Shown here piece by piece: positions 38,566-47,992 of a stretch of DNA of 64,000 nucleotides. How positions within the stretch are numbered: the first letter of the stretch is position 1; every line of letters starts with the position of its first letter. Both the position numbers and the translations under genes were made by a program. This DNA comes from Actinomyces massiliensis 4401292. Lineage in GTDB: Bacteria > Actinomycetota > Actinomycetes > Actinomycetales > Actinomycetaceae. Location: the NCBI RefSeq assembly GCF_000269805.1, contig NZ_JH711483.1, positions 1-64,000 on the forward strand. The letters are read 5' to 3'. The notes beneath the pieces are model-generated. The model did not search any database, had not been told where the DNA came from, and was given only the letters and a program-made list of their open reading frames with translations.

Positions 38566-39558
38566 ATGACACGCGTCGCCGCCGTCGACTGCGGCACCAA
38601 TACGATTCGCCTGCTCATTGCCGACCTGATCCGGGACGGAGCCGGGCGCGCCCATCTGGAGCCGCTGCGTCGTCGCAATGAGATCGTCCGTCTTGGGCAG
38701 GGAGTGGACCGCACCGGCATGCTCGACCCCGCCGCCCTGGAGCGGACGCTCGCCGTCGTGAAGGACTATGCCGCCGATTGCGCCGATCTCGGCGTGGAGC
38801 CTGGGGAGGGGAATCGCCGTTTCGTGGCCACCTCCGCCACCCGCGACGCCCGCAACCGCGAGGACTTCGTGGAGGGCGTCCGGCGCCTGCTCGGCGTGGC
38901 CCCCGAGGTGGTCTCCGGCCAGGAGGAGGCCCGACTGTCCTTCACCGGCTCACTCCTGGGGGCCGATGAGTCGGGGTCGGCGGGTGGCGTGGCGCCGCGG
39001 CTCGTCGTCGATCTCGGGGGAGGCTCCACCGAGCTGGTTCTGGGTGTGGACGCCCCGGCTGCTGCGATCAGTCTCGATATCGGCAGCGTGCGCCTGACCG
39101 AGCGCTACCTCGCCGACGGCGTCACTCCCGCTGCTGAGGAGGCCGCCCGCATCGAGGTGCGCGAGCTGCTGGATCGCGCTGCTCGGACTGTCGATCTGGC
39201 CGCCACCGGCCGCCTCGTGGGGCTGGCCGGCACGATTACCACCGTGACGGCTCACGCCCTGGGGCTGGCGGAGTTCGACCCCGAGGCCATTGATGGCGCC
39301 GAGCTCAGTGTTGAGGATGCCTTGGCCTCCTGCGATGCGATCGTCCACTCAACCGCGGCCGAGCGCGAGTCCTGGGGCTATCTGCGGCCGGGGCGCCGTG
39401 ACGTCATCGCGGCCGGGGCGCTCGTGTGGAGCGAGGTAATCGCCCGCGTCGTGGCCGAGACGACTGTGGCGGGGCGCCCGTTGGGGGTCGTCGTGACCAG
39501 CCTCCACGACATCCTCGACGGTATCGCCCTGTCCCTGGCCCGGGGGAGTGGCCGATGA
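38566..39558 (+). CDS. ppx: Exopolyphosphatase/guanosine pentaphosphatase
   Basis: A 330-residue Ppx/GppA enzyme of the ASKHA fold. AAVDCGTNTIRLLIAD (phosphate-1 motif), FVATSATRDARNREDF, SGQEEARLSFTGS, and VVDLGGGSTELVLG (phosphate-2) are present. It shortens polyphosphate or hydrolyses pppGpp; the short single-domain length matches the Ppx pair of mycobacteria (Rv1026). GGAGAA lies before ATG 38566. It overlaps aroD by 4 bases (39555-39558). Confidence 0.93.
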   Translation: MTRVAAVDCGTNTIRLLIADLIRDGAGRAHLEPLRRRNEIVRLGQGVDRTGMLDPAALERTLAVVKDYAADCADLGVEPGEGNRRFVATSATRDARNREDFVEGVRRLLGVAPEVVSGQEEARLSFTGSLLGADESGSAGGVAPRLVVDLGGGSTELVLGVDAPAAAISLDIGSVRLTERYLADGVTPAAEEAARIEVRELLDRAARTVDLAATGRLVGLAGTITTVTAHALGLAEFDPEAIDGAELSVEDALASCDAIVHSTAAERESWGYLRPGRRDVIAAGALVWSEVIARVVAETTVAGRPLGVVVTSLHDILDGIALSLARGSGR

Positions 39559-40466
39559 GCGGGGCGGACGGTCCGGAGGGATGTGACGGTGGCGCCGGTA
39601 TGGGCGGCACCGAAGGTGGGGCCGACGGCGCGGTCCCGGCGCTCGTCTGGGGGCGTTGCCGCATTGCCGGGGGAGCGCCCGCTGTGGCCGTCTCCCTGAC
39701 CGGGCCGACGGCGGATCACGTTCGGCGGCAGGCGCGGCGGGCTGCTCGGGCGGGTGCTGATGTCCTGGAGCTGCGCGTCGATCTGCTGGAAGAAGTGCGG
39801 CGAGCGCTGGGGGAGACGCCCCGCCCGAAGGCGAGTTCCCTGCGTGCTGTTGCCGATTGCGTGGTGGAGGCCTTGACCCTGGTCGAGGCTGCTGCCCCGG
39901 GGGCGCCAGTGCTGCTCACCTGCCGTACGGCCGCGGAGGGCGGTCGGGCCGTGCTGGACGATGCCGGCTACGCCGGCGTGATGCGCCTCCTGCTTGATGA
40001 GTTGGCCGCATGGGAGCCGCGGCGGCGTCCGGCCGCTGTTGATATCGAGGTCCAACGGGGGTGCCTGCTCGAGGTTGCCGCGCGGGCCCGCGATCTCGGC
40101 GTTGATGCGGTGGGGTCCTTCCACGACTTCGAGGGCACCCCTCCCGACGATGACTTGGAGAAGGTCCTGAACCGGATGGTGCAGCAGGGGGCCGACCTGG
40201 CCAAGATCGCCGTCTGGCCGGCGAGTGCTGAGGATGTGGCCCGCCTGCTGGGCGTGACGGCGCGGGCTGCCGCGAATCTGCCGGTGCCGGTGGCCGCCAT
40301 GTCCATGGGGGCGCTCGGGGCGATCAGCCGTGTCGCGGCGGTTTTCGGCTCGGCGCTCACCTTCGCTGTCGTGCCTGACGAGGAAGGGCGTCTTGGGGCC
40401 TCCGCTCCCGGGCAGCTGCCCATCGACGAGGTGCGCCGCTGCTTGTCCCTTCTTGGTGGCCGGTAG
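39555..40466 (+). CDS. aroD: 3-dehydroquinate dehydratase, type I
   Basis: A 303-residue shikimate-pathway enzyme, third step. Type I (Schiff-base) features: ELRVDLL (residues 72-78), general base His190 in GSFHDFEGTP, Schiff-base Lys217 in ADLAKIAV, and the C-terminal AMSMGALGAISRVAAVFGSALTFA. Actinobacteria more often use the type II enzyme (AroQ). A Gly/Ala/Glu-rich N-terminal extension of about 30 residues is unconserved. The ATGA overlap with ppx (39555-39558) selects the start. Confidence 0.92.
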   Translation: MSGADGPEGCDGGAGMGGTEGGADGAVPALVWGRCRIAGGAPAVAVSLTGPTADHVRRQARRAARAGADVLELRVDLLEEVRRALGETPRPKASSLRAVADCVVEALTLVEAAAPGAPVLLTCRTAAEGGRAVLDDAGYAGVMRLLLDELAAWEPRRRPAAVDIEVQRGCLLEVAARARDLGVDAVGSFHDFEGTPPDDDLEKVLNRMVQQGADLAKIAVWPASAEDVARLLGVTARAAANLPVPVAAMSMGALGAISRVAAVFGSALTFAVVPDEEGRLGASAPGQLPIDEVRRCLSLLGGR

Positions 40467-40666
40467 CGAAGAGGCAATTTTAATGCCCCAATGAGGTGGC
40501 CTATTCAGTGTCCTTGAGTTCGAGAAAGGGTGAGGTTTGTTGTGGCCTTGCAGTTTGCAATCCGCAATTTAGTATAAAGGGTTGTATTCTGATGGTCGCG
40601 GAGATGGGGGAGATGCTGCGACTAAGTTCAAGTAGGATGTGCATCATTTTTTGGAGTTGAGAGTTT

Positions 40667-41431
40667 GTGTTCAAGGAATGCGTACGAATACCCATGATTG
40701 TGGGTGTGCTATGGGGGCTGGTTCTGTCGGTGTCGGGCTGTGGGGTGGTGGAGCGTCAGCGGGAGGCTCGGGCGTCGGCGTCGGCGTCGGCTGCGACTGC
40801 GGCGGCATCGGCCACGGCGGCTGTTGCCGACAATATTCCGGTGTGCGAGCTCACTGAGGCCGCCGATCTGGAGTCCATGACCGGAGGGCAGATCCGCAAC
40901 TTTTCTTACGTTCACAGCCCTCCTCCTGGGGGTGATAACGGCTCTTCCGCTGTAGGTGCTAGCGGAGAAACAAAGTCGAGTTTCGCCTGCTATGTTAGAT
41001 ATGTCGAAAATGGTCCGTTGCGCGATATTGAGGTAAGGTATGGATTCAATCCAGGGGTGTCGACGAGCTTCTTGACATTGGAAGACGCTAAGGCTGAGAA
41101 GAGTGCTCAGCCGGTTGTCCTGGATGGTTTTGAGGGTGAAGGTGTTATTGTTCGTCGCGATGAGATTAATTCGTGTCTCATGTGGCGCTTCCCCAATGAC
41201 TATTATTTAACTGTTGCCATTAATAGCGATCAACCGGGCACTCAGGATGATAACGATAAGAAGGAGGATTACACCGGTTTGGCGACGGAGATCGCTCAGC
41301 TGGTGGGTGCTCGTGTGCTCGAGGTGGCGGCCGGTCCAGAACAGAAGCTGACTTTCTATCCGGAAGGGTCCGAGCCTCCGGATACCGATGTCGCTCCGCC
41401 CCTCACCCCCTGGCCGTCCCCAGCCGGATAG
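40667..41431 (+). CDS. Predicted lipoprotein
   Basis: A 254-residue exported protein. The signal helix (IVGVLWGLVLSVSGC, lipobox SVSGC) precedes an Ala/Ser-rich linker, then a domain with three further Cys residues (VCELTEA, FACYVRY, NSCLMWRF) in a pattern recalling DUF3558-like mycobacterial lipoproteins. GTG 40667 has GGAG 10 bases upstream; ATG 40694 is the alternative. The coding sequence and the 200 bases upstream are AT-richer than their surroundings (with TAGTATAAAG and TATTCT in the leader), suggesting later acquisition into the backbone between aroD and rplY. Confidence 0.68.
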   Translation: MFKECVRIPMIVGVLWGLVLSVSGCGVVERQREARASASASAATAAASATAAVADNIPVCELTEAADLESMTGGQIRNFSYVHSPPPGGDNGSSAVGASGETKSSFACYVRYVENGPLRDIEVRYGFNPGVSTSFLTLEDAKAEKSAQPVVLDGFEGEGVIVRRDEINSCLMWRFPNDYYLTVAINSDQPGTQDDNDKKEDYTGLATEIAQLVGARVLEVAAGPEQKLTFYPEGSEPPDTDVAPPLTPWPSPAG

Positions 41432-41869
41432 GGGGTTACGAGCTCGGCCTTCCCGAGATGAACGCGGTGAACCGATTTCAATGCGGAGCTGGACCGATCT
41501 CGGTGCGGAGTACGACCGATCTCGAGCCGGAACTGGACCGATCTCGGTGCGGAATACGACCGATCTCGCGAGAATCGCTTGCGGGAGCAGCGGAACATCA
41601 CAGAGGGCGAACCACAGAGAGCGAACGGAAGCGGGGCGCTTCGTGGGGAGCTTCACCGGGGGCGCGCCTACCGGAATCGCACGCTCATGCCGTATTCTCG
41701 CCTGCGTTGCCCCGGCGAGGGACGCGCTGACCGCGCGCATCCGTGATCGACGTGGTGGTGCCGGACGGTGCTGCGCGTTGTCGCGCCACGCCGGGCCACC
41801 AGATCGCGGGGCTCCGCCCCCACTACGACCGCCGCGGGGCGCCGCCCCGCCATGACTGAGGAGAGCCTC
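41432..41869. other. 438-bp intergenic region before rplY
   Basis: No gene. It contains five 22-bp repeat units (41471-41570). The rest is GC-rich sequence; a TATTCT box near 41693 may be the rplY promoter. I see no leader hairpin characteristic of L25 autoregulation. Confidence 0.55.
41471..41570. repeat. 22-bp tandem repeat array, locus 2
   Basis: ACCGAT(C/T)TC starts exactly 22 bases apart at 41471, 41493, 41515, 41537 and 41559. The full unit is close to GACCGATCTCGGTGCGGAATAC and is inverted relative to loci 1 and 3. The variable half alternates between two versions (GGTGCGGA and GAGCCGGA). Confidence 0.85.
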
Positions 41870-42478
41870 ATGGCCAACAACGCCATCACCCTCAAGGGCA
41901 CCGCCCGTACCGTCCTCGGCAAGGGAGCCTCGCGCCGGGCCCGCCGCGCCGGCCAGGTCCCCGCCGTCGTCTACGGCCACGGCACCGACCCGCGGCACGT
42001 CCTCCTCGACGAGCACGACACCCGCCTCGCCCTGCGCAACAACGACAACGCGCTCATCGAACTCGACATCGACGGCGAGCGCCTTCTCGCCCTGACCAAG
42101 GAGGTCCAGCGCCACCCCATCCGCCCCGGTGTGCAGCACGTCGACTTCCTCCTGGTCGACCGCAACGAGCGCGTCGAGGTCGAGATCCCCGTGACCGTCG
42201 TCGGCGACGCCGCGCCCAGCACGATCCACATCATCGAGCTGCCCCACGTCGTCGTCTCCGCCTCGGCGGTCTCGATCCCCGAGTCCATCGAGGTCGACAT
42301 CACCGGCGTCGAGGCCGGAACCGCCATCCGCGTCGCGGACCTGACCCTGCCCAAGGGCGTCGAGGCCATCACCGACGCCGAGATCGACGTCGTCAACGTG
42401 GCCGCCGAGGCCGCCGTCGCCGACAAGGCGCCCGAGCCCGACGCCGACGGCGAGGCCGCCGAGGCTTCCGCCGAGTGA
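41870..42478 (+). CDS. rplY: 50S ribosomal protein L25/CTC
   Basis: A 202-residue member of the long TL5/CTC form of L25, which binds 5S rRNA. N-terminal L25 domain: KGASRRARRAGQVPAVVYGHG; second beta domain: QHVDFLLVDRNERVEVEIPV ... GVEAGTAIRVADLTLPKGVEA. An acidic Ala/Glu tail closes it. ATG 41870 (MANNAITLKG) has GAGGAG 8 bases upstream, which decides against the longer upstream frame. It precedes pth by 43 bases, the usual pair (Rv1015c-Rv1014c). Confidence 0.96.
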   Translation: MANNAITLKGTARTVLGKGASRRARRAGQVPAVVYGHGTDPRHVLLDEHDTRLALRNNDNALIELDIDGERLLALTKEVQRHPIRPGVQHVDFLLVDRNERVEVEIPVTVVGDAAPSTIHIIELPHVVVSASAVSIPESIEVDITGVEAGTAIRVADLTLPKGVEAITDAEIDVVNVAAEAAVADKAPEPDADGEAAEASAE

Positions 42479-42521
42479 CATCGCGGAACGACCTCCGAGC
42501 TCGTCTCCTGAAGGAGCACCC

Positions 42522-43118
42522 ATGAGCGAGGCCTGGCTCGTCGTCGGGCTGGGCAACCTCGGGACCCGGTACGCCCGCAACCGCCACAACGTCGGCCATA
42601 TGGTCATCGACGTCCTGGCCGGGCGCGCCGGGTCCCGGCTCTCCAAGCACAGGACCCGTGCGCGAGTGGCAGAGGTGCGCCTGGGCATGCTCCCCGGAGG
42701 CGCTCCCGGCCCTCGAGCCATCCTCGCCGAGTCGGCCGGCTACATGAACGTCTCGGGCGGACCGGTCAAGGCGCTCGTCCGGTTCTACGGCGTCGATCCG
42801 GCCACCCGGCTGCTCGTCATCCACGACGAACTCGACCTGCCCGCCCATGAGCTGCGCCTCAAGCGCGGGGGCGGCGAGGGCGGGCACAACGGCCTGCGCT
42901 CGATCAGCCAGGCCCTCGGCGCCAAGAACTATGCGCGCCTGCGCGTGGGGATCGGGCGGCCGCCGGGCCGGCAGGACCCCGCCGACTTCGTCCTGTCCGA
43001 CGTCCCCGCCCGGGAGCGGGACGAGCTCGCGGTCACGCTCGAGCGGGCGGCCGATGTCGTCGAGGAGGTCGTCACCCGCGGTTTCGAGGACGCCCAGCAG
43101 CGCTTGCACTCCGCCTGA
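42522..43118 (+). CDS. pth: Peptidyl-tRNA hydrolase
   Basis: A 198-residue enzyme that recycles peptidyl-tRNA. Motifs: VVGLGNLGTRYARNRHNVGHMV (catalytic His in RHNVGH; the usual GNPG is GNLG here), SAGYMNVSGGPV, IHDELDLP (catalytic Asp) and GGGEGGHNGLRSI. GGAGCACCC precedes ATG 42522. Cotranscribed with rplY. Confidence 0.96.
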   Translation: MSEAWLVVGLGNLGTRYARNRHNVGHMVIDVLAGRAGSRLSKHRTRARVAEVRLGMLPGGAPGPRAILAESAGYMNVSGGPVKALVRFYGVDPATRLLVIHDELDLPAHELRLKRGGGEGGHNGLRSISQALGAKNYARLRVGIGRPPGRQDPADFVLSDVPARERDELAVTLERAADVVEEVVTRGFEDAQQRLHSA

Positions 43119-43180
43119 GACCGGCTCGGTCACGGGGCTCGGCGGGGTGACGGGCCCGGCGGCTGCGGCGGGAGGAGTCC

Positions 43181-43891
43181 TCAGGCTCCCATGAGTCCCG
43201 TCTCGTAGGCGACGACGACGGCCTGGACGCGGTCGCGCACATCCAGTTTGGCCAGGATATTGCCCACATGCGTTTTGACGGTCGTGGCCGAGACCACCAG
43301 GCGCTCGGCGATCTCGGAATTGCTCATACCCTGCGCCATGAGCACGAGGATCTCTTTCTCCCGTGGCGTGAGCGAGGCGATCCGGGGATCCTCGTCGGTC
43401 TGCCGGCTGCTGCTATCAGGCAGGTGAGAGGCGAACATCTCCAGCATGCGTCGTGTCACGCGGGGGGAGACGACGGCCTCGCCGCTGGCCACCGTGCGGA
43501 TGGCCTCCGCCAGTTCCGCCGGCCGAGTGTCCTTGAGCAGGAATCCGCTGGCTCCGGCGTGCAGCCCCGCGAAGGCGTACTCGTCCAGGTCGAAGGTCGT
43601 CAGGATCAGGATCTTCGTGGCGGGGCATTGAGCGGTGATGGCCGCCGTCGCATCAATGCCGTTCATACCGGGCATGCGCACATCCATGAGGATGACGTCG
43701 GGGCGCAGCGCACGCGCCTGGGCCAGGGCGGAGGCGCCGTCGGAGGCCTCGCCGATGACCTCAATGCCGTCCTCGGCGTCGAGAACCATGCGGAAGCCCA
43801 TGCGCATGAGCGCCTGGTCGTCGGCCAGCACCACCGTGACCGGCGCATCCCCGGATCGTTCGGTGGAGGAGTTCACAGCGGAAGCTGCCAC
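43181..43891 (-). CDS. NarL/FixJ-type response regulator
   Basis: A 236-residue regulator. Receiver domain: VVLADDQALMRMGF, phosphoacceptor Asp in DVILMDVRMPGMNG, Thr in ILILTTFD, and Lys in FLLKDTRPAE. C-terminal LuxR helix-turn-helix: LTPREKEILVLMAQGMSNSEIAERLVVSATTVKTHVGNILAKL. GTG 43891 lies inside the end of the histidine kinase gene (19-base overlap), so the pair is translationally coupled. It probably controls the adjacent ABC genes. Confidence 0.93.
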   Translation of the reverse strand: MAASAVNSSTERSGDAPVTVVLADDQALMRMGFRMVLDAEDGIEVIGEASDGASALAQARALRPDVILMDVRMPGMNGIDATAAITAQCPATKILILTTFDLDEYAFAGLHAGASGFLLKDTRPAELAEAIRTVASGEAVVSPRVTRRMLEMFASHLPDSSSRQTDEDPRIASLTPREKEILVLMAQGMSNSEIAERLVVSATTVKTHVGNILAKLDVRDRVQAVVVAYETGLMGA

Positions 43892-45492
43892 GGAGAGGTC
43901 CCTTCGTCGTCTTCATCCCAGCGCAGGACAGCGCGCACGCGCCATCCCGTGGCGGTCGGGCCCGCCTGGACAGAGCCACCATAGACGGCCGCGCGCTCCC
44001 GCATGCCGATCAGCCCCTTGCCCGATCCGTGCATGGGCCTGGACCCCGGAGCGGCGTCGTTGTCGACGGTGAGTACGGCGGTTCCTACGTGGCGGTCCAC
44101 AGTCACCCTCACCGCGCGGGTGGTGGGCGCATAGCGCAGAACGTTGGTCAGCGCCTCCTGGGTGATGCGGAACATCGCCAGTTGCAGGCCCTTGTCCTCG
44201 GGCAGGCGGCTGCCCTTCCAGGTGTAGGTCACGGGGACTCCGGCCGCTTTGAATCGGGAGACGAGGGTCGCCAGGTCCGCTTGCTCAGGCGCGGGCGCCA
44301 TGGGGGTGTCGCCCTGGGAGGTGTCCGTGCCCGCGTCAGTGGCCTCCCTGCGCAGGTCGGCGATCTTCTCGCTGGGTTCGACGGGGGCGACGGTGCCCGG
44401 CGGCGCGAACTCGGGTACGGGCAGGTCGCGGACAACCGGTGCCGAGCCGGTGCTCGTCGGCGCACTGCCGCGGTGACGGGGCGCATCGGCATCGGCAATC
44501 GCGTCGTCGGCGTCCCCGTCGATGCTCTGGCCAATATGCTGCTCCGCGTCTTTGAGCGCGAGTACCGATTGGGGAGGCGAGTCCGACTGGGCCGGCTGGG
44601 GCGGCTGGGCCGACTGGGCTGAAGCTGCCGACAGGGCTGCTGGTGCTGAAGACGTCTCGGGGCCGTCGCGCAGCACGCCCACGAGCCGGCGCGTGTCGGC
44701 CAGGGCGGAGCGTCCGGTCTCCGCGAGCATGGCGAGCGCATCCTTGGCCATCGCCGGGTTGCGGTCGATGGCGGCGGTAGCCCCGTCGGCCATGGTGATC
44801 ATGACGGCCAGGGAATGGGCGACGACGTCGTGCATCTCGCGGGCGATACGGCTGCGCTCGTTGGCCGCGGAGAGAAGCGCCTCCTGCTCCCGGGCCAGCG
44901 CCAGGCGCACGGAGCGCATCCGCATCTCCTGCAGCTGAACCTCCTGGATCCTCAGGAGCATGCCGATCAGGGCGCCGATGATGCAGATGAGGCAGGAGAC
45001 GAGGTAGACGAGTCCCGTCTCCGTGACGGATAGGCCCTCCAGCCAGATGCTGGTGATCGTGGAGGGCGCCGCGGAGGCGAAGGCCGCCGCCCAGACCCAG
45101 GAGGGGCGGCGGCGCATGGCGAGCGCTGCCAGGCACATGGGTATTGCGATCACGTTATAGGCGGGCAGAGAGTTCACGATGATCGTGAAGGTTTGCGGGT
45201 CGAAGTGGTAGATGTGATAAATGGCGATGTCATGCGCCGTTGGGATGAGGACGACAGCTGCCCACGCGACAACCGGATACGTGCGTCGCACGCACAGTGC
45301 CGCCGTACACAGGGCTATCGCCGTGATGGTGATGGGCAACCAGGAGGCGATGGGGGTGTTCGCGGTCAGCACGGGACCGAGCCCCAGGAGCACATTGAGG
45401 ATGAGTACGACGGCAGCCAGGATGGAGTCGGCCATGACCCGGTGACTGCTCTGCCAGCGCATGAGGCGCATCGCCGTGGGCGGCATGCTCAT
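43873..45492 (-). CDS. Sensor histidine kinase (HisKA_3 type)
   Basis: A 539-residue membrane kinase with about six N-terminal helices and no large outer sensor domain. The dimerisation/phosphotransfer helix reads RSRIAREMHDVVAHSLAVM, with phosphoacceptor His in EMHD. The ATPase region GLQLAMFRITQEALTNVLRYAP ... GSGKGLIGMRERA follows. Between them lies an unusual insert of about 140 residues, rich in Ala/Pro/Ser/Gln and acidic residues. ATG 45492 has GGAG 8-9 bases upstream; GTG 45540 is the alternative. Partner of the overlapping response regulator. Confidence 0.9.
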   Translation of the reverse strand: MSMPPTAMRLMRWQSSHRVMADSILAAVVLILNVLLGLGPVLTANTPIASWLPITITAIALCTAALCVRRTYPVVAWAAVVLIPTAHDIAIYHIYHFDPQTFTIIVNSLPAYNVIAIPMCLAALAMRRRPSWVWAAAFASAAPSTITSIWLEGLSVTETGLVYLVSCLICIIGALIGMLLRIQEVQLQEMRMRSVRLALAREQEALLSAANERSRIAREMHDVVAHSLAVMITMADGATAAIDRNPAMAKDALAMLAETGRSALADTRRLVGVLRDGPETSSAPAALSAASAQSAQPPQPAQSDSPPQSVLALKDAEQHIGQSIDGDADDAIADADAPRHRGSAPTSTGSAPVVRDLPVPEFAPPGTVAPVEPSEKIADLRREATDAGTDTSQGDTPMAPAPEQADLATLVSRFKAAGVPVTYTWKGSRLPEDKGLQLAMFRITQEALTNVLRYAPTTRAVRVTVDRHVGTAVLTVDNDAAPGSRPMHGSGKGLIGMRERAAVYGGSVQAGPTATGWRVRAVLRWDEDDEGTSPWQLPL

Positions 45493-45715
45493 CAGCACTG
45501 CTCCGTTCCGGCTCCTGGGCGGGTTGTCTGCGTGGTCCACGGAGCCATTGTGTCCATCGCGTCCTTGTCGGTGGTGGATGTGGTGCGATCGGGTGCGCCG
45601 ACGGCGCCCGGGGCGGTGTGCTCATCGGGCGCCGTCGGCGGTGGTCAGGGGCGTGCCGGGGCTTGCCGGGGGCTGTAGTTGCTCCGGTGGCCGGGCGCCG
45701 CCGCCGTGCCGGCGC

Positions 45716-46594
45716 TCAGGCGTCGCGCTTGGCGAAGACGAACCAGCCGATGAGTAGCGGGACGACGGCCCAGGCGGCGAAGACCAAGACGGCTTGGCTG
45801 TGCTCGAGGAAGTATTGGCCGGCTTCTGAACTCCCCCATCCCAGCGGCGTGAGCTGGAAGGGGTCGGATACGGCGGTGCTGACTGTGTTAGGCAGGACGC
45901 CCATGATCTTTGCGGCCCAGTCCCACTGCTGGGCCATGATCTGCAGGGGCAGGTTGATGACGAACAGGAGCACGGTGACAACGGTGATGGAACCGGCGGT
46001 GGAGCGCAGGAGAAAGCCGAGTCCCAGGGTCATCAGGGCGATTCCGGCGTAGGCCAGACCCGTGCCCCAGATGAAGCCGAGGTAGTGGGAGTCCGTCAGG
46101 GATCCCGCGTGCTCGCCCAGGAAGGGGGCGGAGATGGCCCAGGACAGGAAGATGGACAGGCTCCCCAGGAGGAAGGCGACCACGGAGGTCACGAGTGCCT
46201 TGGCCCATAGCAGGCGGCCGCGGTGGGGGACGGCGGCCAGGGAGGAGCGGATCTGTCCCGAGGAGTACTCGCCGGTGATCACCAGCGCGGCCAGGACCGC
46301 CACCACGATCTGCCCGAAGGTGGCGCCGAGGGTGATGTTGTAACGGGCCATGTCCTCGTAGCCCTCGATCCGTCCGAATCCGATGGTCGCGCCCGCGCTG
46401 AAGAGCACTGTGATGGCGACGGTGAGGAAAGAGGTGACCCAGGTCGAGCGCAGGGAGCAGATCTTGATCCACTCCGACCTGATGGCGTGAAGAATGGTCT
46501 GGCGCCCCTGGATGCGGCGGCGGGAGGAGCGGGAGGCGCTCCTGGCGGTCCGAGAGGCCGCCGGGTGTGGACTGGCAGGTGCTGCTGTGGTCAT
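45716..46594 (-). CDS. ABC-2 type transporter permease
   Basis: A 292-residue membrane protein with six hydrophobic helices. It starts with an Arg/Ser-rich cytoplasmic tail and the family's RSEWIKICSLRSTWVTSF, followed by ITGEYSSGQIRSSLAAVPHRGRLLWAK, typical of ABC-2 permeases in bacteriocin-immunity or drug-export systems. ATG 46594 is chosen (AAAAGGCC upstream). It follows the ATPase gene by 64 bases. Confidence 0.87.
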   Translation of the reverse strand: MTTAAPASPHPAASRTARSASRSSRRRIQGRQTILHAIRSEWIKICSLRSTWVTSFLTVAITVLFSAGATIGFGRIEGYEDMARYNITLGATFGQIVVAVLAALVITGEYSSGQIRSSLAAVPHRGRLLWAKALVTSVVAFLLGSLSIFLSWAISAPFLGEHAGSLTDSHYLGFIWGTGLAYAGIALMTLGLGFLLRSTAGSITVVTVLLFVINLPLQIMAQQWDWAAKIMGVLPNTVSTAVSDPFQLTPLGWGSSEAGQYFLEHSQAVLVFAAWAVVPLLIGWFVFAKRDA

Positions 46595-46658
46595 GATGAG
46601 GCCTTTTCGTGAGCGTGTGTGCGGAGTCTGGAGGTGTCGGTCAGCGGGCGGGGCGGTG

Positions 46659-47636
46659 TCAGGCCATCCGGTGTCCGGGTGCGCCCGGAGTCGGGCTCTG
46701 GGCGGGCTGTCCGGCGGAGTCGGCATGTGAGGCGCCGTCGGTGCGGTACTCCACGGAGTTGCTGGTCAGGGTCATGTAGGCGTCTTCAAGGCTGGCGCGA
46801 ATGGTGGTGAGCTCATGCAGGACGATGCCGGCCGAGGCGGCGGCCTCGCCGATGGTGGCGGCGTTGGCGGCGGTGGTCTCCAGGACGCCGGGGGCCACGG
46901 CCGTGGTGGTCAGCTTGTGGTGGGCCAGCAGTTCGGCGAGCTGAGTCGCCTGGGGGGAGGCCACGCGGACCTTGTCGGTGGTGGCCGAGGCGATGACGCT
47001 GTCGACCGGGCCCTGAGTGAGGATTCGGCCCCGCCCGATCACCAGGAGATGGTCGGCGGTCTGGGACATCTCGCTCATGAGGTGGGAGGAGATGAAGACG
47101 GTGCGGCCCTCGTCGGCCAGACGGCGGCAGGTCTGGCGCACCCAGATGACGCCCTCGGGGTCCAGGCCGTTGACGGGCTCGTCGAACAGGAGGGTCTGCG
47201 GGTCTCCCAGGAGGGCCGCTGCCATGCCCAGGCGCTGGCCCATTCCCAGGGAGAAGCCCTTGACGCGCTTCTTGGCCACGTCCGTCAATCCGGTGATCTC
47301 CAGGACCTCGTCCACCCGCTTGACCGGGATGCCGTTGGAGACGGCCAGCTGCCGGAGGTGGGCGCGGGCCGAGCGCGAGCCGTGCAGACCCTTGGCATCC
47401 AGCAGGGCGCCGACCTCGCACAGAGGCGCCGTCAGCTTCCGGTAGGGGCGGCCATTGACCTTGACCGATCCCGTCGTCGGCTTGTCCAGCCCCATGATCA
47501 TGCGCATGGTGGTGGACTTCCCGGCGCCGTTGGGGCCGAGGAAGCCGGTGACGGTGCCGGGCTCGACGGTGAAGGAAATGTGGTCGACGGCGACCTTGTC
47601 GCCGTACTGTTTGGTCAGGTTGACGGCCTCAATCAT
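46659..47636 (-). CDS. ABC transporter ATP-binding protein (BcrA/DrrA type)
   Basis: A 325-residue ATPase: Walker A GPNGAGKST (about 33), signature FSLGMGQRLGMAAAL, Walker B TLLFDEPVNGLDP, and H-loop ISSHLMSEM. The signature is LGMGQ rather than LSGGQ, as usual for BcrA-type peptide-antibiotic exporters. C-terminal extension of about 90 residues. Order ATPase, permease, kinase, regulator on one strand suggests a system that senses and exports, or protects from, an envelope-acting compound. Confidence 0.9.
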   Translation of the reverse strand: MIEAVNLTKQYGDKVAVDHISFTVEPGTVTGFLGPNGAGKSTTMRMIMGLDKPTTGSVKVNGRPYRKLTAPLCEVGALLDAKGLHGSRSARAHLRQLAVSNGIPVKRVDEVLEITGLTDVAKKRVKGFSLGMGQRLGMAAALLGDPQTLLFDEPVNGLDPEGVIWVRQTCRRLADEGRTVFISSHLMSEMSQTADHLLVIGRGRILTQGPVDSVIASATTDKVRVASPQATQLAELLAHHKLTTTAVAPGVLETTAANAATIGEAAASAGIVLHELTTIRASLEDAYMTLTSNSVEYRTDGASHADSAGQPAQSPTPGAPGHRMA

Positions 47637-47992
47637 GGGGAATCACTCTTCCTTAGGGCCTGAGTACGTTCGCTGAGGGGCAGTGCCCCGGAGTGATTCC
47701 AGGTTAGGAGCGAGCCGGATGCCGCTCATCGGCCCGGGTGACGAACCGTTACGGGTGGTGGGCTCCTTCTGAAGGATGAGGCGGCTCGTCATATCGGCCG
47801 TGCCAGTTCCGATCCCGAGCTGCAGGCCAGGCCGGCCTGCCGACGACGGTGAAGATTGTTCTCGTGATCCCTGCGGCTCCTCGGAATCTCGGGCACGATA
47901 TGAGTGTTATGAGTCATGAATGCTGTACCGGTGTCGGAAGGCCCCGGTGCCGGCCGACATCCACCTTCGTCACCGTCTGAGAGGACACCGCC
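47637..47992. other. 356-bp divergent intergenic region
   Basis: No gene. It must carry promoters for the leftward ABC operon and the rightward BAX-inhibitor-like gene. AGGAAGAG precedes the ATPase start on the minus strand and GAGAGG precedes the rightward TTG start. The AT-richest part is 47880-47925 (TATGAGTGTTATGAGTCATG), the likely promoter zone. No repeat is seen. Confidence 0.5.

Noticed and set aside
40473-40488. GGCA-ATTTTAA-TGCC as an aroD terminator
   Set aside because: A 4-bp stem is too weak to support.
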